A stretch of 22,410 nucleotides of DNA, from contig DLYX01000351.1 of assembly GCA_003447545.1 (NCBI GenBank), positions 1 through 22,410 on the forward strand, given 5' to 3'. The notes below the pieces were generated by a model. It was not told where the DNA came from. It did not search any database and saw only the letters and a list, made by a program, of their open reading frames with translations. Positions 8,233 through 15,538 of the stretch are shown one piece after another. The translations under genes were made by a program, and so were the position numbers. The stretch comes from Deltaproteobacteria bacterium (GTDB taxonomy: Bacteria > Desulfobacterota > Binatia > UBA12015). Numbering within the stretch: the first letter of the stretch is position 1; each line of letters begins with the position of its first letter.

Positions 8233-8733
8233 ATGAAGCGCGGTTTTTGGCTCGGCACCGCTTGCGGCGTCCTTCTTTCAGTTCTGCTGGGCCTTGGCGC
8301 CGCAGCCCTGCCACAGACCCCGACCTGGACATTGGTTCGGCTGACCCAGGCCATCGATACTCGCAATACGACCGAAATCTCGAGATTGATCGATTTTACA
8401 GCCGTCGCTCAGCGGGGCCTGAACGAAATCGCCCGGGGCGATCTGCAGACCAGCGAAGGTTTCGGCATTGGCGCCATCGCCCTGACCCTGATCGAGGGCG
8501 GACGCATACGGACAATCTTCGACGATCCTGTCGAGCCAGCCTCGATTACCCCGAGCGAATTTGCTCATGCCTGGTGGGGGATGAGACGCGATGGGCCATT
8601 TGCCCGGCTCACTTTGACGCCAAAAGGCCTGCCAGTTGACCTCACGTTGGCACCGGGCCCTGGTGGGCGATGGCGCATCGTCGGCATTGAACCTCTCGCA
8701 GGGCTTCTGCGACTGGAGTCATCCAATCCTTGA
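8233..8733 (+). CDS. DUF2939-like exported protein
   Basis: 166-residue protein with a hydrophobic N-terminal signal or anchor (about residues 4-26, ending near AAALPQ). The segment PTWTLVRLTQAIDTRNTTEISRLIDF recalls the DUF2939 pattern in which a stretch about 30 residues long links a low-charge tail to a helix with alternating Leu and charged residues. The C-terminal half is beta-rich, ending WRIVGIEPL. Proteins of this family are uncharacterised envelope or periplasmic proteins. Start ATG 8233 has no strong Shine-Dalgarno but is the only start giving the signal segment. It is convergent with the MaoC gene (37 nt apart). Family assignment is from memory of the motif and is moderate. Confidence 0.75.
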   Translation: MKRGFWLGTACGVLLSVLLGLGAAALPQTPTWTLVRLTQAIDTRNTTEISRLIDFTAVAQRGLNEIARGDLQTSEGFGIGAIALTLIEGGRIRTIFDDPVEPASITPSEFAHAWWGMRRDGPFARLTLTPKGLPVDLTLAPGPGGRWRIVGIEPLAGLLRLESSNP

Positions 8734-8770
8734 TCCGGCCTCGGCAAGCGCAACCCCTACCGAGTTCGGA

Positions 8771-9820
8771 TCAGCTCGCTCGTTTTGGCATCAACTCCCA
8801 GATATCCATGCACAAAAGAACTCGAGGGTCATATTTGATCCGACCCTTGCCGTTATCTTCCCCGATATCGAAGTCCTTGTGATCCGCAGGATTCAAATCC
8901 TTCACCCCGACCAAACGTAAGCGCAAGGCACCATAAGGTTGGTCTACGAGATCATGCGCTTCGAGCACTTCCGTGAAGGAATAGATCGTTGTACCGCTAT
9001 AGCAAGGGTTCGCGTGGGCTCCGGAGTTCATGGCCACCATCCCCGAGCGATTCTCCAGGCCGTTCAGACTCTGGGCGTATGCGATCGAAAACGGGAAACC
9101 TCCGTACACCAATGGCTTTCCATCGGTCAAAATTTCGTCGAAATGAACCTTGGCCGAGTTCTGCCACAGGCGCGTATACTGCATATGGTCGGTATGATTC
9201 ACCGTCATGCCGTCGTGGTGAAAGATTCGTTCGCCAGGCTCATAGTCTTCGAAGAAATAAGCCCCGCCGGTCTTCTCGGAGCGGCTGAGGTCGCCGGACC
9301 AGGCGGGCAATTCGGCTACTTCGACCTGACTTGCGAGACTCGGCGTTACCGGGTTCTCCAGATAAGGCGTTGCGGTATCGTGGTCGCGCTTTCGGACCAT
9401 TACCCATCGCGTATATTGCAGAACTATTTCGCCGGACTGGTTCCGGCCCGTCGTCTCGACAAAACAATTTCCCGTCTTGCCGTTGGAATTCTCCTTGAGC
9501 CCGACGATCTTGATCGTTGTGGTGATTTCATCGCCCGCGAAAACCGGTGCATGCCAGATCATCTTCGAATAGCCGAGGTTGGCCGGAGAGTTCAGCGAAA
9601 TATTTCGGACCGTCTGGCCGATGACAGTATGGAAGACAACCAATGGATGCATCCGTCCTTCGCCGCCGCAGAAGCGAGCCTGCCGATCGTTGGTCGTGCC
9701 GATATGAAGGGCGGTCTCCGGCGCCCCGATGACGCGCGGTGGCGCACAGACCTGCTCTTTTCCCAGCTCGAAGTCCTCAAAAAAGTTCCCCAGCCAACCT
9801 TTGCCCAGATCGTGTGCCAT
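8771..9820 (-). CDS. MaoC-family double-hotdog hydratase, mesaconyl-CoA hydratase-like
   Basis: 349 residues with two hotdog domains, about 10-148 and 188-340. Both open with the same kind of motif, NFFEDFELG and YFFEDYEPGERI. Blocks such as VVFHTVIGQTV, ISLNSPANLGY, LQYTRWVMVRKRD, MQYTRLWQNSAKVHFD (214-228) and LVYGGFPFSIAYAQSLNGL closely recall 2-methylfumaryl (mesaconyl)-CoA hydratase, which adds water to a branched enoyl-CoA. Substrate identity is inference: the neighbouring acyl-CoA dehydrogenase would supply an enoyl-CoA. Start ATG 9820 has GAGGAG 9 nt upstream, and that site overlaps the stop of the dehydrogenase gene. This is the last gene of the IclR-led minus-strand operon. Confidence 0.88.
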   Translation of the reverse strand: MAHDLGKGWLGNFFEDFELGKEQVCAPPRVIGAPETALHIGTTNDRQARFCGGEGRMHPLVVFHTVIGQTVRNISLNSPANLGYSKMIWHAPVFAGDEITTTIKIVGLKENSNGKTGNCFVETTGRNQSGEIVLQYTRWVMVRKRDHDTATPYLENPVTPSLASQVEVAELPAWSGDLSRSEKTGGAYFFEDYEPGERIFHHDGMTVNHTDHMQYTRLWQNSAKVHFDEILTDGKPLVYGGFPFSIAYAQSLNGLENRSGMVAMNSGAHANPCYSGTTIYSFTEVLEAHDLVDQPYGALRLRLVGVKDLNPADHKDFDIGEDNGKGRIKYDPRVLLCMDIWELMPKRAS

Positions 9821-9833
9821 CTCGTGGTTCTCC

Positions 9834-10997
9834 TCAGGTGCGCGGCAATCCCAGCAGCCGCTGCGCTATGATATTCTTCTGAATCTCGCTTGTTCCACCG
9901 GCAATTGATGCCGCGCGGGAGAAAAGCATACGCTGCACGAATCTCCCACCCCCAGGTGAATGGTCGGTGGTCTGCCGCAATTGGCCCGCAGCACCGAGCA
10001 CTTGCAGGGAGAGATCACCGAGGTCTTGCACCAGACGTGACCAATGCTCCTTGACGATCGAAGTTTCCGCGCCCGGAACCTCCCCGCATCCGATTCTGGT
10101 CAGAGTCCCCAAATTCAGCAGTCGCATGATTTCGACTTCCGTATGAAGTCGCGCCGCCGCCTGCCGGAACACGGGGTCAGCCAGTCGGCCCCGCCGGCCT
10201 GCTTCCTCGAGGATTTCCTGAAGCGCAATCTTCGCCAAAGCCTGCTCCTTGAAAGCGAAATTCGTCCCGCGCTCATGTGCCAGAGTCAGGGTGGAAATTT
10301 TCCAACCCTCATCACGGTTCCCAATCAAATGATCCGACGGTATCCGGACATCTTCGAGAAAAACCTCATTGAAATCGACACTTCCATCGAGTTGGCGGAG
10401 GGGACGGACCTCAACCCCGGGCTGATTCATCTCCACAACGAAGTAAGAAATTCCCCGATGAGGCGGTGCTGCGGCGTCGGTGCGCGCCAGAAGTATCCCC
10501 CATTGCGCATGCTGCGCATATGACGTCCAAACTTTCTGACCCGAAACACGCCATCCATCCCCATCTGCGATCGCTGCAGTGCGCAGTGACGCCAGATCCG
10601 ATCCCGCATCCGGTTCCGAGTACAACTGGCACCAAATCTCATCTGCGGACAGAATTCCGGGAAGCCAACGCTGCCTTTGAGCCTCCGTTCCGTAGTGCAT
10701 GATCGTCGGGCCGACATTATTGATGCCAACCCGGTTCACCAGCTGCGGGGCACGCGCGCGCGCCATCTCCTCGACAAAAATTGCCTGCTCTGTCGGGGTG
10801 GCATCGCGCCCACCAAAAGCCTTGGGCCAATGAATGCCGCACCACCCACCGGCGAACATTCGCCTCTGGAACAACCGCAGCCAGCCAAACTCCGCATCCG
10901 GATCATCCGGCGGCTCCTCCCCCGGAACATTCCGGGCGAGGAATTCACGAAGCTGGCCGCGAAAGACCTCCTCCGCTGCCGTATAGGTCAGATCCAA
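9834..10997 (-). CDS. Acyl-CoA dehydrogenase family protein
   Basis: 387-residue flavoprotein that introduces an alpha,beta double bond into an acyl-CoA, passing electrons to ETF. The usual order is present: helical N-domain (about 1-115), beta middle domain with QLYSEPDAGSDLASL and GQKVWTSYA (about 120-170), and helical C-domain with LTLAHERGTNFAF, QVLGAAGQL and the terminal AGGTSEIQKNIIAQRLLGLPR (366-386). The residue matching the MCAD catalytic Glu in that last motif is Gly, as in subfamilies that place the base elsewhere. The start is a TTG at 10997, giving LDLTYTAAEEVFR, which aligns with the normal MDLTYT start; the Shine-Dalgarno is weak. It is 15 nt after the cyclase-family gene and 13 nt before the MaoC gene. 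Confidence 0.93.
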   Translation of the reverse strand: MDLTYTAAEEVFRGQLREFLARNVPGEEPPDDPDAEFGWLRLFQRRMFAGGWCGIHWPKAFGGRDATPTEQAIFVEEMARARAPQLVNRVGINNVGPTIMHYGTEAQRQRWLPGILSADEIWCQLYSEPDAGSDLASLRTAAIADGDGWRVSGQKVWTSYAQHAQWGILLARTDAAAPPHRGISYFVVEMNQPGVEVRPLRQLDGSVDFNEVFLEDVRIPSDHLIGNRDEGWKISTLTLAHERGTNFAFKEQALAKIALQEILEEAGRRGRLADPVFRQAAARLHTEVEIMRLLNLGTLTRIGCGEVPGAETSIVKEHWSRLVQDLGDLSLQVLGAAGQLRQTTDHSPGGGRFVQRMLFSRAASIAGGTSEIQKNIIAQRLLGLPRT

Positions 10998-11012
10998 CCG
11001 AATGCTCGATGC

Positions 11013-11942
11013 TTATTTTGTCGCGACCGGATTCACCGGTGCACCGGTGCCACCCACGATCGGCTCGGGCGTGGCGCTCAGCAAAAACTCATACACCCCA
11101 TCGCTCGCGCAATCCTCGGCAAGTTGCTCCAGTTGCCAGTTTTGGCCCTGCGTCAGCCCCGCGTCGACCAGATTCAGCATATGGACCGGGAAGAGCGTCG
11201 CGGGGTCCTCTCCCGGCCAGACCTCGAAAGCAATCGTATCATTCGCCACCGCAGCGAGATTTTTCTCCTTGAACCAGAGTGTCGATTGAACCCCGAAGCC
11301 GGGGGCCGGGACACGGTAGGCATCGCGATCGCCGATCGCCAAATTGGTGATATGCCCGGTTCGTACGAGCAACACATCGCCAGGTTCCAGAGTGAGACCG
11401 GTCGACTGCAGACAATCTTCGAGAAGCTCCGGGGTAATGACCAAGCCCGGCTCGAGTCTTTCCCGTCCCTTGAAGCGCGCAAGGTCCAACAGGACGCCTC
11501 GCGTCACCAGAGTCTTCACCTTTTCGATACCGCAAACCATGGCTCCGGTTTCCGCGCGAATCATCGCAGAAGGATGATCGTTGTACATCGTGCCAGCGTA
11601 ACTCGCGTGGGCAAGAGCATCCCAATGCGTGGCAGCCTGCGTCCCCATCGAAATCACATCGTCCGAAAGACATGTCTTGTCGGGGTCCCCGGTAAACGGC
11701 GTATTGATCCCGGTCATCGTATGCAGGGGGTTGATTCGGTTGGGGATTCGTCCCGTTTGCGGGCCTTCACGGTCCAGCGGAATCGCCAGAGAAAAAGACT
11801 CACCTCGCTTGACGGTGGCCACCCCCCGCAAGGTTGCTTCGGGGGTAATCAAATTCAATGTCCCGAGTTCGTCCGCATCACCCCATCGGCCCTTGTTGGA
11901 AACCTTCTTTGCCAGTTCTTGAAACCACTCGGGAAATCCCAT
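11013..11942 (-). CDS. Cyclase family protein (kynurenine formamidase-like metal hydrolase)
   Basis: 309 residues of the PF04199 cyclase fold, which includes bacterial kynurenine formamidases and isatin hydrolases that cleave amides or cyclic amides with a divalent metal. The metal motif is THWDALAH at 105-112 (His106, Asp108, His112). The first His of the textbook HxGTHxD pattern is absent (GTQAATHWD), as in a large subfamily. GDVLLVRTGH and FEVWPG follow later, in the expected positions. Start ATG 11942 is preceded by GAGGAGGCGAG. It sits between a SnoaL-like gene and an acyl-CoA dehydrogenase, so ring or amide opening before CoA-linked oxidation is a reasonable inference. Confidence 0.9.
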   Translation of the reverse strand: MGFPEWFQELAKKVSNKGRWGDADELGTLNLITPEATLRGVATVKRGESFSLAIPLDREGPQTGRIPNRINPLHTMTGINTPFTGDPDKTCLSDDVISMGTQAATHWDALAHASYAGTMYNDHPSAMIRAETGAMVCGIEKVKTLVTRGVLLDLARFKGRERLEPGLVITPELLEDCLQSTGLTLEPGDVLLVRTGHITNLAIGDRDAYRVPAPGFGVQSTLWFKEKNLAAVANDTIAFEVWPGEDPATLFPVHMLNLVDAGLTQGQNWQLEQLAEDCASDGVYEFLLSATPEPIVGGTGAPVNPVATK

Positions 11943-11968
11943 GCTCTCGCCTCCTCAATAATCGGTCC

Positions 11969-12007
11969 TGCCTTGGCGTATGAGCAGAAGAACAATCCGT
12001 CAAGGCA
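11969..12007. repeat. Inverted repeat between SnoaL-like and cyclase genes
   Basis: TGCCTTG at 11969-11975 and CAAGGCA at 12001-12007 form 7-bp arms (extendable across one mismatch) around a 25-nt spacer. They lie in the 73-nt gap between the SnoaL-like and cyclase genes. It could be an RNA stem or a spaced binding site; no U-tract is present. Confidence 0.35.
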
Positions 12008-12015
12008 AGCGGCCC

Positions 12016-12405
12016 TCAACTCTCCCCGAGATCCACCTTCGCTGTCAGAGTCAGAGGGTCAAAATAGCTACGCCACGACGAGATTCGCTCTTCTTCAAAA
12101 GTAAACCTGTCCTGCGCGGCGACCTGAAATTCCGCGCCGCGCGTAAGGTAATAGTGCCAGAGGTGCTCACAGAGCACTGTTTGCCCGGACGACATGATCG
12201 TGAGGACTTCAACATCCACGTCCTCAAAACGAGCACGGAAAATCTCGATGTTTCCGGCGATCGCCGCGGGGCCCGCGACGGGGTGGACCTGCAGGGGAGT
12301 CCTGAAGATAGCCTCCTCGGTGAAATACTCGGCGATTCTGGCGGGGGAAACGACCGACCAGTCCGAGTAAAACTTCCGCACCATATTTTCGAGATTGGAT
12401 GACAA
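12016..12405 (-). CDS. SnoaL/limonene-epoxide-hydrolase-like (NTF2 fold) protein
   Basis: 129-residue single-domain alpha+beta cone protein. The N-terminal helix with FYSDW, FTEEAIFRTPLQVHPVAGPAAI and the final strand FTFEEERISSWRSYFDP fit the limonene-1,2-epoxide hydrolase / SnoaL superfamily. The Arg and first Asp of the LEH catalytic triad appear replaced (CEHLWHYY where the family has ER.D), while the Asp in YFD is kept. It is therefore probably not a classical epoxide hydrolase; a role in isomerisation, cyclisation or ligand binding is possible. The start is taken as TTG 12405; an ATG eight codons in (NMVRKFY) is an alternative. It lies 47 nt after iclR and 73 nt before the cyclase gene, in the same orientation. 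Confidence 0.82.
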   Translation of the reverse strand: MSSNLENMVRKFYSDWSVVSPARIAEYFTEEAIFRTPLQVHPVAGPAAIAGNIEIFRARFEDVDVEVLTIMSSGQTVLCEHLWHYYLTRGAEFQVAAQDRFTFEEERISSWRSYFDPLTLTAKVDLGES

Positions 12406-12452
12406 GGTGATGGTAGCGGGATCAGATCCTCAAGTCGTGGCGAAGCGAGCCT

Positions 12453-13265
12453 TCAGCCGGCCTCCGCGCGAAGCGATCGAGGCTGACGCTCGTTCCTCCT
12501 CTCGCCCTTCCTTGCGCGATAGTATCCCAATTTTCCGGACACCTCGGCGGCGGCCGAAGTGACCGTCTCGACCAGCTTTGCGGGAATCGGCTCCCCAGCG
12601 TGCCCGCGGTTGGTCAGAACCGCCAGCGCCGCGACCGGCGAACCCGATCGATCCAGGATTGGAGCCGCGACCGAACTGACGCCATCAATCATCTGTCCCA
12701 CTTCAGTCGCATATCCAATACTACGGATTGCTTTCAGGGCACGATCGTCCTCATTTTCCGCTTGCGCAAACTCGAACGTCGAAACCACGGGCCCTGCATC
12801 ATCCAGATTCGCCCCGGCCAGAAGCACTTGTCCGGCTGACGAAGTAGCTGCAGGGAAACGACGCCCCAACTCCAGTCGAACCGACTCGCGACCGCCACCT
12901 GCTCGCTCGAGGAAGACAATCTCATCACCAATCAACACGCTGACAGCACAGGTTTCACCGGCGCGCGCCGCGGTGCGCGTCAAAGTCGATCCGACGATAC
13001 CCAGGATCGGTCGATGGCGGACCGCGAGCATCCCGATCTCGTAGAGCCGGAGTGAAAGCCGGACCTTGCGCCCCCCTTCCACCCGCTCCAAAAGCCCAAG
13101 GTCGGTCAGACTGGAGACGAATCGGCTCACCGTGCTTTTGTTCAACCCCACTCGGCGGGCGATATCCATGACGCCGAGTTGTGAGGTCTCTTCATCGAAA
13201 GCGAAGAGTATCCTGCTCGCTTTTTCCAGAGAGGTATTGCGATTTGATGGAGCGTGAAGTTTCAT
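12453..13265 (-). CDS. IclR-family transcriptional regulator
   Basis: 270 residues. The N-terminal winged helix-turn-helix (about 10-75) includes ASRILFAFDEE, LGVMDIARRVGLNKSTVSRFVSSLTDLGLLER. The C-terminal IclR effector domain (about 85-250) includes LIGDEIVFLER, FPAATSSAGQVLLA, SIGYATEVGQMIDGVSSVAAPILD and the ligand-pocket segment PVAALAV. The ATG at 13265 gives a normal N-terminus; the in-frame extension to 13403 would add 46 low-complexity residues antisense to the TPR gene start. It heads the minus-strand operon of SnoaL-like, cyclase, acyl-CoA dehydrogenase and MaoC genes, so it most likely controls that operon and itself in response to a pathway metabolite. Confidence 0.95.
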   Translation of the reverse strand: MKLHAPSNRNTSLEKASRILFAFDEETSQLGVMDIARRVGLNKSTVSRFVSSLTDLGLLERVEGGRKVRLSLRLYEIGMLAVRHRPILGIVGSTLTRTAARAGETCAVSVLIGDEIVFLERAGGGRESVRLELGRRFPAATSSAGQVLLAGANLDDAGPVVSTFEFAQAENEDDRALKAIRSIGYATEVGQMIDGVSSVAAPILDRSGSPVAALAVLTNRGHAGEPIPAKLVETVTSAAAEVSGKLGYYRARKGERRNERQPRSLRAEAG

Positions 13266-13356
13266 ATGGATCCGAACGTCGTCGTGACCGGAGGTAGATT
13301 CCCGCTGGTCGATTCCCGATGCTACTCGCGTGGTCGAAATGCAGTCAACGAGGAAA
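13266..13356. promoter_or_regulatory. Divergent iclR/TPR intergenic region with direct repeats
   Basis: The 91-nt gap must carry the iclR-operon promoter and the promoter for the TPR gene. Two kinds of repeat are visible: GATTCCCG at 13297-13304 and 13311-13318 (14-nt period), and TGGTCGA at 13306-13312 and 13331-13337. These are candidate IclR contact sites by position only. I could not identify a convincing sigma70 promoter. Confidence 0.35.
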
Positions 13357-14076
13357 ATGAACCCTTTGAAAAATGCTGGCCTGAGGGTCGGCACTGTGGC
13401 CATCGCAGCTCTGCTCTCGCTCGGGGCAGAAATCGCCGTGGCCGAGCCGAAGACGCCACCAACGACCCCGCAGACTCCTGAGGGCCACCAAACCGAAGGC
13501 GATCGTCAACTGAGCCTGGCAAGCCAGCGGCTGGACGAGGCCGAGAATGCCGAGACCTCTGCCAAGCAACGTGAAGCGTATCTTGCTGCGGAGCGTCATT
13601 CGGAGCGAGCGGTCGAGCTTCTCCCCGAGAGCGCAGACGCTCATTTCCTGCACTTCGCCGCACGCGGGCGGCTCGCCCAAATGCAGGGATTGGCCCTCGG
13701 AGCTGTGCAATTGCCTTCGTTGCAGCGGGAGCTCGACCTCGTATTGGAATTGAACCCCGACCATGCCGATGCTCTCGGGTCACGCGGAGGCATGTTGGTC
13801 AAGCTCCCCTTCCTGCTCGGCGGCAATGTGCCGGAGGGCATTCGCTTGCTCAGACGCGCTCTGGAACTCGACCCACAATCCATCGGAAAACGACTCGAAC
13901 TGGCGGAAGCCTACAATATCGACGAAAATACCGTTCAAGCCGCATCCATGGTTGCCGAAGCACGAAAGCTCGCAGACGCCTCCGGTTCGACGCGGGAGCA
14001 GGAAAGTGTCAAAAAATTCGCTGAGGCCTTGCAGAAAAGCTGCTCGGGATGCGCCGTCGAGATTCTTGCTCGCTAG
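13357..14076 (+). CDS. Exported TPR-repeat protein
   Basis: 239 residues with a clear Sec signal peptide (basic MNPLKNAGLR, hydrophobic VGTVAIAALLSLGAEI, likely cleavage after AVA). The mature part is helical with TPR-like units: an AAERHSERAVELLPESADAHF repeat, LQRELDLVLELNPDHADAL, and GIRLLRRALELDPQSIGKRLELAEAY. The pattern KLPFLLGGNVPEGIRLLRRALELDP resembles periplasmic TPR proteins that tally as scaffold or chaperone-like partners. A CSGC pair sits near the C-terminus. GAGGA lies just before the ATG at 13357; ATG 13339 and GTG 13330 are in-frame alternatives. It is followed 22 nt later by the dodecin gene. Its specific role is unknown. Confidence 0.85.
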   Translation: MNPLKNAGLRVGTVAIAALLSLGAEIAVAEPKTPPTTPQTPEGHQTEGDRQLSLASQRLDEAENAETSAKQREAYLAAERHSERAVELLPESADAHFLHFAARGRLAQMQGLALGAVQLPSLQRELDLVLELNPDHADALGSRGGMLVKLPFLLGGNVPEGIRLLRRALELDPQSIGKRLELAEAYNIDENTVQAASMVAEARKLADASGSTREQESVKKFAEALQKSCSGCAVEILAR

Positions 14077-14098
14077 CCCAACGGAAGGAAATCACGCC

Positions 14099-14311
14099 GT
14101 GGTAGAAAAAGTCGTAGAACTGATTGGTACCTCCTCGAATTCGATCGAGGATGCTGTCGAACTCGCGATCTCACGAGCTTCCGTGACCCTGTCGAGCATC
14201 AGCGAGGTCGAACTGGTGAAAACGACAGCCCTTGTGGAAGAAGGACGAGTTCAGGGATGGCGTGTTCGCTGCAAGGTCACCTTCGAGATCGAGAATCGGA
14301 TTCACGAGTGA
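14099..14311 (+). CDS. Dodecin family protein
   Basis: 70-residue protein that matches dodecins, small proteins forming 12-subunit shells that store or buffer flavins or CoA. Visible are the start VVEKVVELIGTSSNSIEDAVELAISRA (read in two parts: strand VEKVVELIGTS, then helix SIEDAVELAISRAS), the central strand and the final strand RVRCKVTFEIE. The start is GTG at 14099, with AAGGA ending 9 nt upstream. It encodes Glu at position 36, where flavin-binding dodecins carry the stacking Trp. The gene sits between the TPR gene and an MBL-fold hydrolase, overlapping the latter by 4 nt (GTGA), so all three are likely cotranscribed. Confidence 0.9.
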   Translation: MVEKVVELIGTSSNSIEDAVELAISRASVTLSSISEVELVKTTALVEEGRVQGWRVRCKVTFEIENRIHE

Positions 14312-15342
14312 GTATTCAAGGACCCGAAGGAGGGAAGACGGTCGATCTGGGTCAGGGAATTCATGAAGTCTTCCTGCCCCTCCCGGCGAAACCGACAATC
14401 ATTAATGTCTACCTGGTCGATCTGGGGAACGGGGAGTGGGCCCTGATCGATACCGGGACAGCTCGACCCCCCAGCCGAGAGGCTTTCCGTTCGGCGCTGG
14501 ACAGGATCGGCGTTGCTCCGGGTTCGTTGAAATATCTGCTCGCCACGCATCACCACCCCGATCATTTTGGTGCTTCGGCAGCCCTCGTCGAGGACTTCGG
14601 CACGAGGATCTACCTCCACCCCAAGGAGCGCGAAACCATTGCGTGGATGAGCGAAATGTCGGGGTCCACCATGGTTGATCATGTCCGACGCCACGGCATC
14701 CCGATTCCCCCCGAGGTCAAGGAGGCCCCCAAGCCGGCCAACGTCTGGGCAGATGGTTTCCGGCCGGCTCCGCAAACGGACCACGAACTTGTCGATGGCG
14801 AGCGACTCCAGCTGGGCAATCGCGAATTCGAGGTGATCCATACGCCTGGCCATACCGCCGGACATTGCTGCTTTCTCGAGCACCACACGGGTGCTCTTTT
14901 CGTGGGGGATCATCTTTTGCCTAAAATCACCCCGCATATTGGCGTCTTTGCGGGGGGACCCCAGAACCCTCTCGGCGACTTCATTGCCTCGCAGGAGAAG
15001 ATCGCAGCGCTCGAAGGCATTCGCTTTGTCGCTCCGGCCCATGGGGGAATCTATCCTGACCATAGCCGCCGCGCCCGGCAGCTGATCGCCCATCATGAGC
15101 ATCGGATGCGGGAGATGCTGGACTATCTGCAGAAGAAACCGGCCAGCGCCTACGAGGTGGCCCAGCATGCCTTTAAATGGGTCTTCGAGGGAGACCCCGA
15201 AGAACAGCGGTTCAACCGAGGGGCTGCGGTGATGGAAACGATCGCTCACCTCAACCTGCTCGAAGCGCGACAGGATTTACGCACGATCGAGAGGGATCAG
15301 GTGATCTATTTTGAATCCCGCAAGGGCATCCAGAACTCCTGA
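14308..15342 (+). CDS. MBL-fold metallo-hydrolase (LACTB2-like)
   Basis: 344-residue metallo-beta-lactamase fold hydrolase. The dinuclear metal ligands are visible: HHHPDH at 81-86 (HxHxDH), His182 in HTPGHTAGH, Asp201 in FVGDHLLP and His245 in APAHGG. A C-terminal winged-helix extension (about 264-325) with LDYLQKKPASAYEVAQHAF and AAVMETIAHLNLLEA is like that of the LACTB2 group. Family members hydrolyse thioesters, lactones or phosphodiesters; the substrate here is unknown. GTG 14308 overlaps the dodecin stop (GTGA) and gives an N-terminus of normal length. No strong independent Shine-Dalgarno is seen, consistent with coupled translation. Confidence 0.9.
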   Translation: MSIQGPEGGKTVDLGQGIHEVFLPLPAKPTIINVYLVDLGNGEWALIDTGTARPPSREAFRSALDRIGVAPGSLKYLLATHHHPDHFGASAALVEDFGTRIYLHPKERETIAWMSEMSGSTMVDHVRRHGIPIPPEVKEAPKPANVWADGFRPAPQTDHELVDGERLQLGNREFEVIHTPGHTAGHCCFLEHHTGALFVGDHLLPKITPHIGVFAGGPQNPLGDFIASQEKIAALEGIRFVAPAHGGIYPDHSRRARQLIAHHEHRMREMLDYLQKKPASAYEVAQHAFKWVFEGDPEEQRFNRGAAVMETIAHLNLLEARQDLRTIERDQVIYFESRKGIQNS

Positions 15343-15359
15343 TCCGGCAGGCAACCTGC

Positions 15360-15404
15360 GGTCCGGGTACCGAGGTGGAGGAGGAAACCCCGACACCCGG
15401 AACC
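15360..15404. terminator. Inverted repeat after MBL gene (possible terminator without T-tract)
   Basis: GGTCCGGGT (15360-15368) pairs with ACCCGG-A-ACC (15395-15404) with one bulged A, around a 26-nt G-rich spacer. It starts 18 nt after the MBL stop, in the gap between the convergent MBL and pilus units. There is no run of T on either strand, so termination is only suggested. The rest of the gap (15405-15538) shows no gene or clear signal. Confidence 0.3.
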
Positions 15405-15538
15405 GTAGGTGTTCAGCGACACACCACTATGCCGCTGTAGCTGCGTTCAGCCTGTCGGAGTCCATGGGCGTCTCAGTCTCCGAAAACGCATCCATTCTCT
15501 GGGACGAAACTCGCCAGAAATCATTCAAGCATTTTCGA

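Noticed and set aside
8939..9871. 310-residue plus-strand open frame
   Set aside because: Antisense shadow of the MaoC gene; no recognisable domain.
10677..12104. 475-residue plus-strand open frame
   Set aside because: It lies antisense to the acyl-CoA dehydrogenase, cyclase and SnoaL-like genes, which have clear family motifs; its translation is Arg/Pro/His-rich without any motif.
13266..13403. 46-residue N-terminal extension of the IclR regulator
   Set aside because: Overlaps the divergent TPR gene start and adds no family sequence.
14302..15249. 315-residue minus-strand open frame
   Set aside because: Antisense to the MBL hydrolase, whose metal motifs are intact.
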